DNA of 64,000 bases, taken from a virus. The notes under the pieces are model-generated. The model ran no database searches and was not told the origin of the DNA. It saw nothing but the letters and a program-made list of their open reading frames with translations. The stretch spans positions 1-64,000 of IMG/VR virus record IMGVR_UViG_3300036766_000032. One strand, given 5' to 3'. This document shows, in pieces, positions 7,408 through 15,339 of the stretch (position 1 is its first letter; each line of letters starts with the position of its first letter). Both the position numbers and the translations under genes were made by a program.

Positions 7408-9233
7408 GTCCCCGACCGGTAGCGGTCGACTTTGAGACCAAGAAGATCGAGGACCGCCCGGAGTACCCCCCGGAGCCCGTCGGGGTAGCTATACGCGACG
7501 GCTCCGAGAAGGTGTACTTAGCTTGGGGGCATCCGGACGGGAACAACTGCACTAAGAGAGAAGCGATCGGGAAGATCAAGACTGCGTTCAAGGGCCCATG
7601 CGTTTTCCACAACGCCACGTTTGACGTTGAGGTAGCCGTTAGGAAACTAGGTCTCGACCCACCTAAGTCGGTCGACGATACTCTAGTGATGTCGTTCTTG
7701 GATGACCCAAGGTCCTTGTCGTTGGGACTCAAGGAGTGGGCCGCCGAGCATCTCAATATGCCGGCAGATGAACAGAATGAGCTCAAGCTCTGGATTCTGG
7801 AGAATGTCCCGGGGTCTAAAAAGAGCGACTGGGGCGCGTACATCTCGGAGGCCCCGGGAGGATTGGTGGGGAAGTACGCCATAGGGGATGTGGACCGCAC
7901 GCTCAAGGCGTACGACGTCCTTGAGAAGAGACTTAAGAAGGCGGGGATGCTTTCGGCGTACCAGCGCGAGATGGAGGTGATGCCGATCTTCATGACCATG
8001 TCTCGTGACGGGATCAAGGTAGCGGTCTCGAGATTGGCGAGGGACCTTAAGAAGGCGGAGCTCGAGATCGAATTTCTTCATCGAAGTATCTGTAGGGCCC
8101 TCAAGGTGAAGGACTTGAACCTTGATGCCCCGAACGATTTCGCGGACGCTCTTGAAAGCGCCGGTAAAGTCACCGAATGGGTGAAGACGGCGAAGGGAAA
8201 ACGTAGCGTCTCGAGAGAGAATCTACTGTCCTCGATCAACGACTCAAAATTGATGGACACCATCAACCGGCACGGGATGCTCTCAACGTGCGTGACAACG
8301 TTTTTCAGACCGTGGCTCGAGATTGCTAACAGAGCGGGGGGAAGAATCTACCCGACGTTCCACCAGACCCGTAACGCGGACAACACCCGGGGAACGCGAA
8401 CAGGTCGACCAAGCAGCACGAAGCCGAATCTTCTGAACGTTCCCAAGGATCCTTTCGACCCCGACAAGCCGTGGACGGCGAATCTACCAAACATGCGCGA
8501 CTACCTGGTCCCGGACGATGATTGCGTATTCCTGATACGGGACTACGATCAACAGGAACTTCGGATCCTGGCCCACTACGAAGATGGTCGACTACTCCAA
8601 GAGTACCTGGACGACCCGAGCTTGGACGTTCACAACTTCGTTCAGCGGATGATCCGAGAACTCACGGGGGTGACACTTGCCCGTAAGCCGGTGAAGATTC
8701 TGAACTTCGGCGTCATCTACGGAATGGGGATTCCTGGCATCTCTCGGAAGCTGGACATTGACGCCGACGAGGCTAAGCACTTCAAAGGACTACACTCGAA
8801 GGCTCTTCCGGGAGTCTCTGAGCTGGCCAAGTTGATCAAGTCCATCGTGAAATCCGGGGAGCCGATTCGGACGTGGGGTGGGAGGCTGTACTACGTCGAG
8901 GAGCCATTCATGAAGGACGGTAGACTCTGGACTTTCGACTATAAGATGTTGAACTACCTCATTCAGGGAAGCGCGGCGGACATCACGAAACAGGCGATGA
9001 TCAACATCTCAAAACGTTGTTCCGGTCGAACAGTCCTTCAAGTATATGATGAGGTCATTCAGTGCGTTCCAAAGGATGAAGTCGAGGTCCAGATGAAGGA
9101 GATGAGGGAAGCTATGTTTGACATCGAGGGGATCGATGTTCCCATGCTGTCGACGGGAGCTCTTGGGATAAAGAGTTGGGGGTCGGCTAAGAAATATCTC
9201 GACCCTAAAGACTGGTACCTGGGTCTCCGATGA
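7404..9233 (+). CDS. Family A DNA polymerase with 3'-5' exonuclease
   Basis: A 609-residue polymerase, the main candidate replicase. The exonuclease domain has DFE near residue 9 (Exo I), NATFD near 70 (Exo II) and YAIGD near 158 (Exo III), so proofreading should be active. The polymerase domain has motif A DYDQQELR near 380, motif B KILNFGVIYG near 431 and motif C VYDE near 547. Motif A has DQ instead of the usual SQI, and motif C has Tyr where most have His; both occur in phage enzymes. There is no 5'-3' exonuclease domain, as in T7-like replicases. It is coupled to genes on both sides by four-base overlaps. Confidence 0.95.
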   Translation: MSPRPVAVDFETKKIEDRPEYPPEPVGVAIRDGSEKVYLAWGHPDGNNCTKREAIGKIKTAFKGPCVFHNATFDVEVAVRKLGLDPPKSVDDTLVMSFLDDPRSLSLGLKEWAAEHLNMPADEQNELKLWILENVPGSKKSDWGAYISEAPGGLVGKYAIGDVDRTLKAYDVLEKRLKKAGMLSAYQREMEVMPIFMTMSRDGIKVAVSRLARDLKKAELEIEFLHRSICRALKVKDLNLDAPNDFADALESAGKVTEWVKTAKGKRSVSRENLLSSINDSKLMDTINRHGMLSTCVTTFFRPWLEIANRAGGRIYPTFHQTRNADNTRGTRTGRPSSTKPNLLNVPKDPFDPDKPWTANLPNMRDYLVPDDDCVFLIRDYDQQELRILAHYEDGRLLQEYLDDPSLDVHNFVQRMIRELTGVTLARKPVKILNFGVIYGMGIPGISRKLDIDADEAKHFKGLHSKALPGVSELAKLIKSIVKSGEPIRTWGGRLYYVEEPFMKDGRLWTFDYKMLNYLIQGSAADITKQAMINISKRCSGRTVLQVYDEVIQCVPKDEVEVQMKEMREAMFDIEGIDVPMLSTGALGIKSWGSAKKYLDPKDWYLGLR

Positions 9234-9589
9234 ACAGGATAAAATCAAGAAGGACGGTCGGGGTAGAGCGCCTGGCCATCCGAATCCGGGAATTGCATAG
9301 GGAAGACTCGTTCGACCAGTACACCACGGTCGTCGTCAAGCATGGGTATCGATTGGCTCAAGCGTTCTTAGCGGTTAGAAAAGAAAGGTGGTTTGACTCT
9401 AAACTTAAACTTCCTAAGAAGAATCAAACTGTGGTAGTCTACACGGATAGGGGGGAGATGATGTTCGCTAAATTGGTAGGGTCAGAACCTTTGTGGGTAG
9501 TGGAGTACGAGGAGTCCACAATAACGTCAAACGTCCGATACTGGAAGATTAAACCCACCCCCCCTGGACCTTGGAAGGTAAGAAAATGA
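9230..9589 (+). CDS. DUF551-like small protein
   Basis: A 119-residue protein. Residues about 55-110 have the DUF551 pattern: an aromatic residue, LPKKNQTVVVYT, then a short beta segment and a final YWKIKP. DUF551 domains are common in phage early regions and have no known activity. The N-terminal half is basic and helical. It sits between the polymerase and the RecB-like nuclease with overlaps on both sides. Confidence 0.6.
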   Translation: MNRIKSRRTVGVERLAIRIRELHREDSFDQYTTVVVKHGYRLAQAFLAVRKERWFDSKLKLPKKNQTVVVYTDRGEMMFAKLVGSEPLWVVEYEESTITSNVRYWKIKPTPPGPWKVRK

Positions 9590-10242
9590 ATCTGATAAAG
9601 TCGTGGTCGTATTCTCGTTACGGAGTTTACTCTAAATGCCCGTTGCGAGCGAAGTACAAGTTCGTGGACAAGATGAAAGAACCCTCGTCATTCGCAGCCG
9701 AGCGCGGGACTGAGGTTCATAAGATGGGGGAGAACTACCTCTTGGGAAAGATCACGGGGGTTCCAGCCGGGTTCAATAACTTCAAGGATGAACTGAAGGG
9801 TTTGAAGGCCTTGGGCGCCACTCCGGAAGGAATGGTTTCGTTCGATTCGAAGTGGAGGGTTCTCCCGAAGGATGCCCCGTACGAAAAGAAGTGGTTGATC
9901 TCAGTCCTTGACGCCACAGTCAGAGACAAGAAGACCAGCACGATCGTGGATTACAAGACGGGTAAGATATACCCCGACGACCACAAGGAGCAAGGGGAGC
10001 TGTACGCTCTTGGTGAACTCATGCAGGGGGCTGAGAAGGTGGACGTCGAGATGTGGTATCTAGACCAGAATCACATCGAGCCTTACCAATACCTTAAAAA
10101 GGAGAAGGCGAAACTTCTTAAGAAGTGGAAAACTCGAGGGGATGAGATGATCTCTGCAACGGAGTTCCCCGCGACCCCAAGCAAGGAAGCCTGTCAATGG
10201 TGTCACTTCGCGAAGAAGAAAGAAGGTCCGTGCCCAGTATGA
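9586..10242 (+). CDS. PD-(D/E)XK nuclease, Cas4/RecB-like
   Basis: A 218-residue nuclease. The start at 9586 is preferred to the upstream TTG because ATG overlaps the previous TGA as ATGA and GGAAGG precedes it. The N terminus (SYSRYGVYSKCPLR) is typical of the RecB/Cas4 group, a GTEVHKMGE helix carries the conserved His, and DATV followed by IVDYKTGK supplies the catalytic Asp and Lys. CQWCHF and a final Cys suggest an iron-sulfur or zinc site as in Cas4/AddB. It probably processes DNA ends in recombination with the VRR-NUC protein and helicase encoded next. Confidence 0.85.
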   Translation: MNLIKSWSYSRYGVYSKCPLRAKYKFVDKMKEPSSFAAERGTEVHKMGENYLLGKITGVPAGFNNFKDELKGLKALGATPEGMVSFDSKWRVLPKDAPYEKKWLISVLDATVRDKKTSTIVDYKTGKIYPDDHKEQGELYALGELMQGAEKVDVEMWYLDQNHIEPYQYLKKEKAKLLKKWKTRGDEMISATEFPATPSKEACQWCHFAKKKEGPCPV

Positions 10243-10257
10243 AGGAGAGAGACCTCA

Positions 10258-10611
10258 ATGAGAAGACCCCGCGATGACCGACTGGAAACGTCCATCGAAA
10301 CCGCTTTCGTCAGCGTGGTCGAAGCCGACGGGAACAAAGCCATCAAAATGCGAGACAAGTCCTGGCCTGACAGGCAAGTCCTTCTCAAAGATGGTATCGC
10401 GTATTTCATCGAGTTCAAACGTCTCGGAGAAGAGCCCCGTATTAACCAAAGGTTCACCCACGAGGTCATCCGCAACCTTGGTTTCGAGGTCCTCATCTTC
10501 GACGACCTCGATGAAGCGGTCACCCACTACCGTCGCCTTTCCTCCGTGGGACGTGGACGTGGCCCCATTGTTCGGGTACCAAGAAACAGGGGTTCAACTC
10601 GTAGTCGATAA
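10258..10611 (+). CDS. VRR-NUC domain nuclease
   Basis: A 117-residue protein matching the VRR-NUC fold: an N-terminal Glu (ETSIETAF), WPDRQVLLKDG with the catalytic Asp near residue 40, FIEFKRLG with Glu and Lys near 55, then a QRFTHEVIRNLGFEV helix-strand. The family covers structure-specific nucleases such as FAN1 and stand-alone phage enzymes. The last 25 residues overlap the helicase gene in another frame. Phages often pair a VRR-NUC gene with a SNF2-like helicase, as here. Confidence 0.85.
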   Translation: MRRPRDDRLETSIETAFVSVVEADGNKAIKMRDKSWPDRQVLLKDGIAYFIEFKRLGEEPRINQRFTHEVIRNLGFEVLIFDDLDEAVTHYRRLSSVGRGRGPIVRVPRNRGSTRSR

Positions 10612-12004
10612 TCGATACATGGGTCTCCTATGGGCCCCGGGCAGAGCCAAGACCCGTACGATACTGGAGGGGTTCAAACGTTTGAAGGATCGGGGGGAAG
10701 CTAAGCGGATCCTCGTCATAACGAAACTCCGTCCGATGCAATTGGCGTGGCCCCAGGAAGTATCGAAGTGGGGATTTGGGTTCAAGGTCGTGATGCTCCA
10801 CGGACCTAACAAGAATGTCCTGTTCAATTCTGACGCCGACGTCTTCCTGATGACCTACGACGCCATACCGTGGCTGGTGAAGACCGTCCTCCGGAACGGA
10901 CGAGTTCCGGCCGACATGCTCGTCATGGATGAGTCGTCAAAACTCAAGAACTGGAACGCCAAGACCCGGATGAAGAAGCTCAAGATGATTTTAAGGAAGT
11001 TCTCTCGTCGATACATTCTGACCGGGTCGTTCCGGCCGAACAACATACAGGACATCTTCGCCCAGGTATACGCCTTGGACGAGGGGGAGGCGCTGGGGAG
11101 GTTCATCACGGCGTTCCGAAACACGTACATGGAACCTTGTGGGTACATGGGATACGAGTACAGACTTCAAGAGGGAGCGTCCGAGAAGATAAGAGATAAG
11201 ATCAAACACCTGGTCCACGTCTTAGATTACGACTACGCTAACCTTCCACTGAAGACAATGGTCAGACACCTCGTACGACTTCCCAAACCCGCCGCCATGG
11301 TGTACCGGGAGATGGAGGAGCAGGCCGTGGTCCTGTTCTCCCGGGGTCACGCGTCGTTCGCCAAGCACGCCGCCGTCGTGAGGATGAAGTTGATGCAGAT
11401 CGCCAACGGAGCCCTGTTCGTTGAGGACTTCGGGGACACTGTCCGGAAGTTGGAAGCTTACGCCATGAAGGGGTTCAAACAACACAAGGCCCCCGATGGA
11501 AGAACGTGGGTCCACCTCCACGACGGTAAGATCGAAGCTCTTCGGGACATCGTTGAGGAGTTGGGCGGGGAACCGATCCTCGTAGCTTATAAGTTCCAAC
11601 ATGATTTACAACGGCTCCAGGAAGCATTCCCACAGGGGGAATACATAGGGGGAAAGATGAAGTTGAAGGAGGTCCAGGACGTTGAGCGCAGATGGAACCT
11701 GGGGGAGATTCCTATACTGTTCGGGCATCCTGCGTCAGTAGCTCACGGATTGAATCTTCAGGAGTACGCCTGGAACGTTGCTTATTTCGGATTCACGGAC
11801 AGCCAAGAGGACCACGAGCAGTTCTTCGACCGAGTGTGGAGAACGGGACAGAAGCATAGCGTCGTTGGTCACCTCATCGTCGTGGAGAAATCCGTGGACG
11901 AGGTAATCGTATCAGCAGTGGACAAGAAAGAGGGTGATCAGAGGACGTTCAATAAGCTTCTCCAAGAAGAATTCGAAAAATATGTTGCCTCAATTACTAG
12001 ATAA
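10511..12004 (+). CDS. SNF2-family helicase / DNA translocase
   Basis: About 497 residues if ATG 10511 is used; later GTG codons at 10553 or 10559 are also possible because homology begins at FGYQETGVQ. Motif I is degenerate (APGRAKT, Lys and Thr kept near residue 47), motif II is DESS near 140, motif III is ILTGSFRPN, motif V is HGLNLQ and motif VI is DRVWRTGQKHSV, a typical SNF2/Rad54-type ending. It should move on double-stranded DNA using ATP. The start lies inside the VRR-NUC gene, so the pair is tightly coupled. It ends just before promoter-like site 2. Confidence 0.85.
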   Translation: MKRSPTTVAFPPWDVDVAPLFGYQETGVQLVVDNRYMGLLWAPGRAKTRTILEGFKRLKDRGEAKRILVITKLRPMQLAWPQEVSKWGFGFKVVMLHGPNKNVLFNSDADVFLMTYDAIPWLVKTVLRNGRVPADMLVMDESSKLKNWNAKTRMKKLKMILRKFSRRYILTGSFRPNNIQDIFAQVYALDEGEALGRFITAFRNTYMEPCGYMGYEYRLQEGASEKIRDKIKHLVHVLDYDYANLPLKTMVRHLVRLPKPAAMVYREMEEQAVVLFSRGHASFAKHAAVVRMKLMQIANGALFVEDFGDTVRKLEAYAMKGFKQHKAPDGRTWVHLHDGKIEALRDIVEELGGEPILVAYKFQHDLQRLQEAFPQGEYIGGKMKLKEVQDVERRWNLGEIPILFGHPASVAHGLNLQEYAWNVAYFGFTDSQEDHEQFFDRVWRTGQKHSVVGHLIVVEKSVDEVIVSAVDKKEGDQRTFNKLLQEEFEKYVASITR

Positions 12005-12022
12005 TGGTGTATGATGAATCAT
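11985..12022 (+). promoter_or_regulatory. Promoter-like site 2 with ATGATGAATCAT operator
   Basis: TATGAT (12010-12015) lies within GGTGTATGATGAATCAT, nearly identical to the sites at 22.5 and 25.2 kb. TTGCCT (11985-11990), 19 bases upstream, is a plausible -35. The -35 lies in the end of the helicase gene. It would drive the histone-like gene and the modification operon. Confidence 0.65.
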
Positions 12023-12066
12023 CCATCTAAGAGGATGGACCTGATAAACAACCGGAGATCTTTTAA

Positions 12067-12501
12067 ATGAACGAAACGACCACTTCAACTAGTGCATCAA
12101 AAATCAATCCCACCAAAATTGTTAAAACGGCGGCTAAGGCAACTGCTAAGACTGCGGCCAAGCCCGTTGCCAAGGCAACTACTAAGCCCGTTGCCAAGCC
12201 CGTTGCCAAGCCCGTTGCCAAGGCAACTACTAAGCCCGTTGCCAAGGCAACTGCCAAGGCAACTGCCAAGGCAACTGCGAAAAAGGACGGTTCTGGTAAG
12301 AAGGGGAAAAAGTCTTACACTCAGAAGCTTCGCGAGATGTTCGCCAACGGGAAAACCCATACGATCGCCGGGGTCTCTTCTGCTCTTGGCTGTGACCTTC
12401 GCAATGCTCTGGTCGCGATAAGTATCGCTAAGAATCCGAAGCGTTCAACTCCGACCATCAATATTGAACGAGTGGATGGCACGGATAAATACAAGGCCTA
12501 G
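12067..12501 (+). CDS. Histone H1-like Ala/Lys/Thr/Pro-repeat protein with C-terminal DNA-binding-like domain
   Basis: A 144-residue protein. Residues about 15-75 consist of short repeats of the type PVAKATTK and ATAKATAK, like histone H1 tails and bacterial AlgP/Hc1 proteins that coat DNA. Residues about 80-144 form a compact domain (YTQKLREMF, TIAGVSSALGCDL, a helix, then a beta-like end) that could be a small winged helix. The DNA is repetitive here (copies of GTTGCCAAG), so repeat number may vary between relatives. It is the first gene after promoter-like site 2, suggesting early, strong expression. Confidence 0.75.
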   Translation: MNETTTSTSASKINPTKIVKTAAKATAKTAAKPVAKATTKPVAKPVAKPVAKATTKPVAKATAKATAKATAKKDGSGKKGKKSYTQKLREMFANGKTHTIAGVSSALGCDLRNALVAISIAKNPKRSTPTINIERVDGTDKYKA

Positions 12502-12502
12502 T

Positions 12503-12898
12503 ATGCTTCTTCCGGAAAAATATTCGTACAGCCCGTGGCGGATGCTCTGCGTCTGCCTCGTGCTGAATCGGAGTAAGGGGTCGACCCCTATGGGTCCAAT
12601 TGAGAAACTGTTTGAGGCGTTTCCGGAGCCCGAGTTGATGGCTTCTGCAAACTCTTCAAAGGTCTCGGTCATACTCAAACCGACCGGATTCCCGGACCGG
12701 AAGGCGGAGGCTCTCATCCGACTATCGAAGGCTTACTCCACTCGATGGGGGAAGAGTGACTTCGACCTGAAGAAACTTCCCGGGGTTGGTAAGTACGCCC
12801 AGGAGTCCTGGAGAATATTTATCGACGGGGACACCAACTTTGAACCGGAGGATCGGAAACTTAAGGCCCACGTGACAAAGGCGAAGAATGATAAATGA
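12503..12898 (+). CDS. Mini HhH-GPD DNA glycosylase, MBD4-like
   Basis: A 131-residue protein starting at ATG 12503, right after the previous stop. The sequence follows the glycosylase domain of MBD4: SPWRMLCVCLVLNRS at the N terminus, a PTGFPDRKAEALIRLS helix, the helix-hairpin-helix LPGVGKYAQESWRIF, and PEDRKL, whose Asp (about residue 117) matches the catalytic Asp of the family. No catalytic Lys (endonuclease III) or iron-sulfur cysteines are present, so it should be a monofunctional glycosylase removing a base such as T or U from mismatches. It is encoded with nucleotide-modification genes. Confidence 0.75.
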   Translation: MLLPEKYSYSPWRMLCVCLVLNRSKGSTPMGPIEKLFEAFPEPELMASANSSKVSVILKPTGFPDRKAEALIRLSKAYSTRWGKSDFDLKKLPGVGKYAQESWRIFIDGDTNFEPEDRKLKAHVTKAKNDK

Positions 12899-13337
12899 GA
12901 AAATGTTGGGTAGTCTTGTGGGGCAGATGGCCCCCCTTGTTGATGATCCATCGAAGTGGGTGGGAGTTGACGACTTGATTGAAATATACCTTGAGGAGTT
13001 TAATCGATTTGAGAAGACGGTCGTCCACACTAATCCCGATCTGAAGACCAAGTTCTGGCGGGACTCCCTCGGGTTGATCCGTAGCCGGATCCGAGGTCAG
13101 GAGAAGTCAAACATTGACCTCCTTCGTCGGAAGCATGCCGCGTACGGGGGTAAGTCCCTAATCTGGTGTGGTCATCTTGGAGTGGTGACCCGGAGCCTGG
13201 ACAAGTTAGCCCGGATCAAGAACCTGGGGAATAATCCGGGGGTCGACAATCTAAATGAGTCGACCAACGATTCTTGGTCGGATCTTTTCAACTACGCCGT
13301 CCTGGGGTATCTTTTGTCGAAGGGGGGGATCACCTGA
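12888..13337 (+). CDS. DUF1599 / nucleotide-modification-associated domain protein
   Basis: A 149-residue protein. RKHAAYG near residue 80, then WCGHLGVVTRSLDKLARIKNL and an NDSWSDLFNYAVLGYLL ending match the DUF1599 (Nmad1) pattern with its conserved Lys, Gly, Asp-Lys and Asp-Asn-Tyr. This domain occurs in phages near enzymes that modify bases; its chemistry is unknown. The start at 12888 overlaps the glycosylase by 11 bases; ATG 12903 is an alternative. It is followed, with a one-base overlap, by the amidotransferase. Confidence 0.75.
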   Translation: MINEKMLGSLVGQMAPLVDDPSKWVGVDDLIEIYLEEFNRFEKTVVHTNPDLKTKFWRDSLGLIRSRIRGQEKSNIDLLRRKHAAYGGKSLIWCGHLGVVTRSLDKLARIKNLGNNPGVDNLNESTNDSWSDLFNYAVLGYLLSKGGIT

Positions 13338-14722
13338 TGTGCGGAGTCAACTACACTCCTCTCGGAAGGGAGGTAGCTGAAAAGATGAATGAGTCGATCG
13401 CCCACCGTGGTTTGGTCGGACGATCGAATGTGGACATGATCGGTCGACAGGGTCATTTAGGTCACGTCCGGCTTCCGATCCAGGGACTGTCGACGGAGCA
13501 CGATCAACCGTACCACGGAGGAGAGGGGGGACGATGGACGATGGGATTCGTCGGAGAGGTGTTCAACTTCCGGGATTTTGATCCGGAAGCCTCCAGCGAC
13601 GTAGAGGTCCTGATGGAGACGTGGGATTCGGACGGACTGAATATATTCCCCTTGTTCGACGGGTTCTGGGCGTGCATCATCCACGACCTAATGGAGGACG
13701 TCGTTCATGTGGTCACCGATCCGTTGGGAAAGAAGCCGCTGTACATACACGCGGCCTCATGTTCAATCTCATCTGAGATTAAGGCCCTCATTGAAGTGGC
13801 CGGAATTGACGCCCGGATAGAGTTCGATGAACTGTACTTCTCATCTGTCCAGAAGTGGGGGTACCACGTCGGGGACGAGACTCCGATCAAAGGGATCTTA
13901 AAGATCCGACCATCAACTCATCTAGTAATCCGAGATGGGAGGATCGTCTACGGGGAGAAGTACGTTGCAGTCAAACCGCGTAAAGTCGACCTACGTAACG
14001 CGATTGAGGTCTCAGTAAGTAACCGGATGGTTTCAGACGTTCCGGTAGCGTGTCTTCTGTCCGGAGGTCTAGACTCAAGCATCGTGTTCAAATTGATGCT
14101 ACGTCACCGCCAGGATTTTACCGTGATTCACGTTGACAACGGGGAAGAGGAGTTCCTGAACTATCTGGACATCCCATCATCAGTTACCGTGATCAAGGTC
14201 CCAAAGATAGACGATGCCGTTTCGATTGAGACCCTAAAGCAGATAGTGTTGGCTAATGAGAGTCCGTCCGATCTCGGGTCGATGATCCCTCAGTACCGGA
14301 TGTCAAAGGCCCTTAAGAAGAATGGTATCCACGTGGTCATGACCGGGGACGGCGCCGACGAACTGTTTGGGGGATACCGCCGGTCTCAAGAGTACGACAG
14401 TCAGTGGAGCGACGTCTTTCAGGAACTGGTCTACTATCACCTGCCCCGGCTTGACAAATTGTCCATGGCGCACACTGTCGAACTTCGCAGCCCGTTCCTT
14501 AGCTTACCCGTCGTCGAAGCCGCCTTGGCGTTACCGTATGGGAGCCGCATCGATAAGAACGGGTTGAAGAGCGTGTTCACGGATATTATCCCGGCTCCGA
14601 TCCTGGCACGTCCGAAACTCCCGCTGAAGTCCCCCCAAGTCAAGAATCTAGGCCTTGAATGGGTCCGACACCTGTGCAACGTCTACAAGGAGGCGATCAA
14701 TGAAAGTTACAGAAACGGATAA
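13337..14722 (+). CDS. Asparagine synthetase (glutamine-hydrolysing) family protein
   Basis: A 461-residue two-domain enzyme. The start ATG 13337 puts Cys at position 2 (MCGVNYT), the nucleophile of class II glutamine amidotransferases, so longer frames are rejected. AHRG and the GEVFNFRD segment belong to the glutaminase half; DPLGKKPLYI leads to the synthetase half with the PP-loop SGGLDSS near residue 242 and the TGDGADELFGGY motif. The family uses ATP and glutamine nitrogen to amidate a carboxylate, normally aspartate. Placed between DUF1599 and dUTPase, it may instead serve base or nucleotide modification; that is inference. Confidence 0.9.
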   Translation: MCGVNYTPLGREVAEKMNESIAHRGLVGRSNVDMIGRQGHLGHVRLPIQGLSTEHDQPYHGGEGGRWTMGFVGEVFNFRDFDPEASSDVEVLMETWDSDGLNIFPLFDGFWACIIHDLMEDVVHVVTDPLGKKPLYIHAASCSISSEIKALIEVAGIDARIEFDELYFSSVQKWGYHVGDETPIKGILKIRPSTHLVIRDGRIVYGEKYVAVKPRKVDLRNAIEVSVSNRMVSDVPVACLLSGGLDSSIVFKLMLRHRQDFTVIHVDNGEEEFLNYLDIPSSVTVIKVPKIDDAVSIETLKQIVLANESPSDLGSMIPQYRMSKALKKNGIHVVMTGDGADELFGGYRRSQEYDSQWSDVFQELVYYHLPRLDKLSMAHTVELRSPFLSLPVVEAALALPYGSRIDKNGLKSVFTDIIPAPILARPKLPLKSPQVKNLGLEWVRHLCNVYKEAINESYRNG

Positions 14723-15320
14723 ACTCCAAAGCATCTTCCAGAAGCAAGGGGAGCTGATCGAGAAGTTCCACCCCATCGAAGCCGCCAATGGGTTGCTCCA
14801 TCACCCTGACGTTCCGGTTCCCCTCGACGACAAGTTCGGGCAGGCTCATCTTCGGGACCTGGCGTGGAGAATCGTCGAGGAGATCTCGGAGGCTTATCGG
14901 AGCTATTCCGACCCAGACCACCGGGAAGAAGAGCTGGCCGATGCCCTACACTTCCTCGTTGAGCTGGCAATAACTTCCGGGCTCGAACCCAAAGACCTGG
15001 GGGAATTTCTGGAAGAAGTACCCGGGGTCGACCTCCTTGATGGGTTGTTTGAGTTTGAGCGGATAGAACCCGGGGAGGTCAAGGTAAAGATAGCGAACTT
15101 CATCGGGGACTTAGGCATGTCGATCAACGAGCTGAAGAATCGGGCGTGGAAACAGAAGCACACTCCGACGAACCAGAAGAAATATAAAGACGGAATCAGC
15201 GTAGCGTTTTATAGTTTCATCTGCGTCTGCAAGTCCGTCGGAATGACTGCGAACTCGTTACATGGCCGATACATGGCGAAGCACGCGGTGAATGAAAAGC
15301 GTATCGCTGACAAGTTTTAA
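14700..15320 (+). CDS. Dimeric dUTPase (all-alpha NTP pyrophosphatase)
   Basis: A 206-residue protein starting at ATG 14700 inside the end of the amidotransferase gene. An EEISEAY helix and an EELADALHFLVELAI helix give the metal-binding ExxE and ExxD motifs of the MazG/dUTPase_2 superfamily. The C-terminal WKQKHTPTNQKKYKDG and GRYMAKHAVNEKRIADKF are typical of dimeric dUTPases. It should hydrolyse dUTP to dUMP, protecting DNA from uracil and feeding the pyrimidine pool, which fits the adjacent synthase-like and deaminase genes. Confidence 0.85.
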   Translation: MKVTETDKLQSIFQKQGELIEKFHPIEAANGLLHHPDVPVPLDDKFGQAHLRDLAWRIVEEISEAYRSYSDPDHREEELADALHFLVELAITSGLEPKDLGEFLEEVPGVDLLDGLFEFERIEPGEVKVKIANFIGDLGMSINELKNRAWKQKHTPTNQKKYKDGISVAFYSFICVCKSVGMTANSLHGRYMAKHAVNEKRIADKF

Positions 15321-15339
15321 AACCAGGAGAGGAAAAGTC

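Noticed and set aside
12063-12269. Repetitive Leu/Ala/Gly/Thr frame on the - strand
   Set aside because: It is the complement of the histone-like repeat on the + strand; no ribosome site, and the coding strand of the whole region is +.
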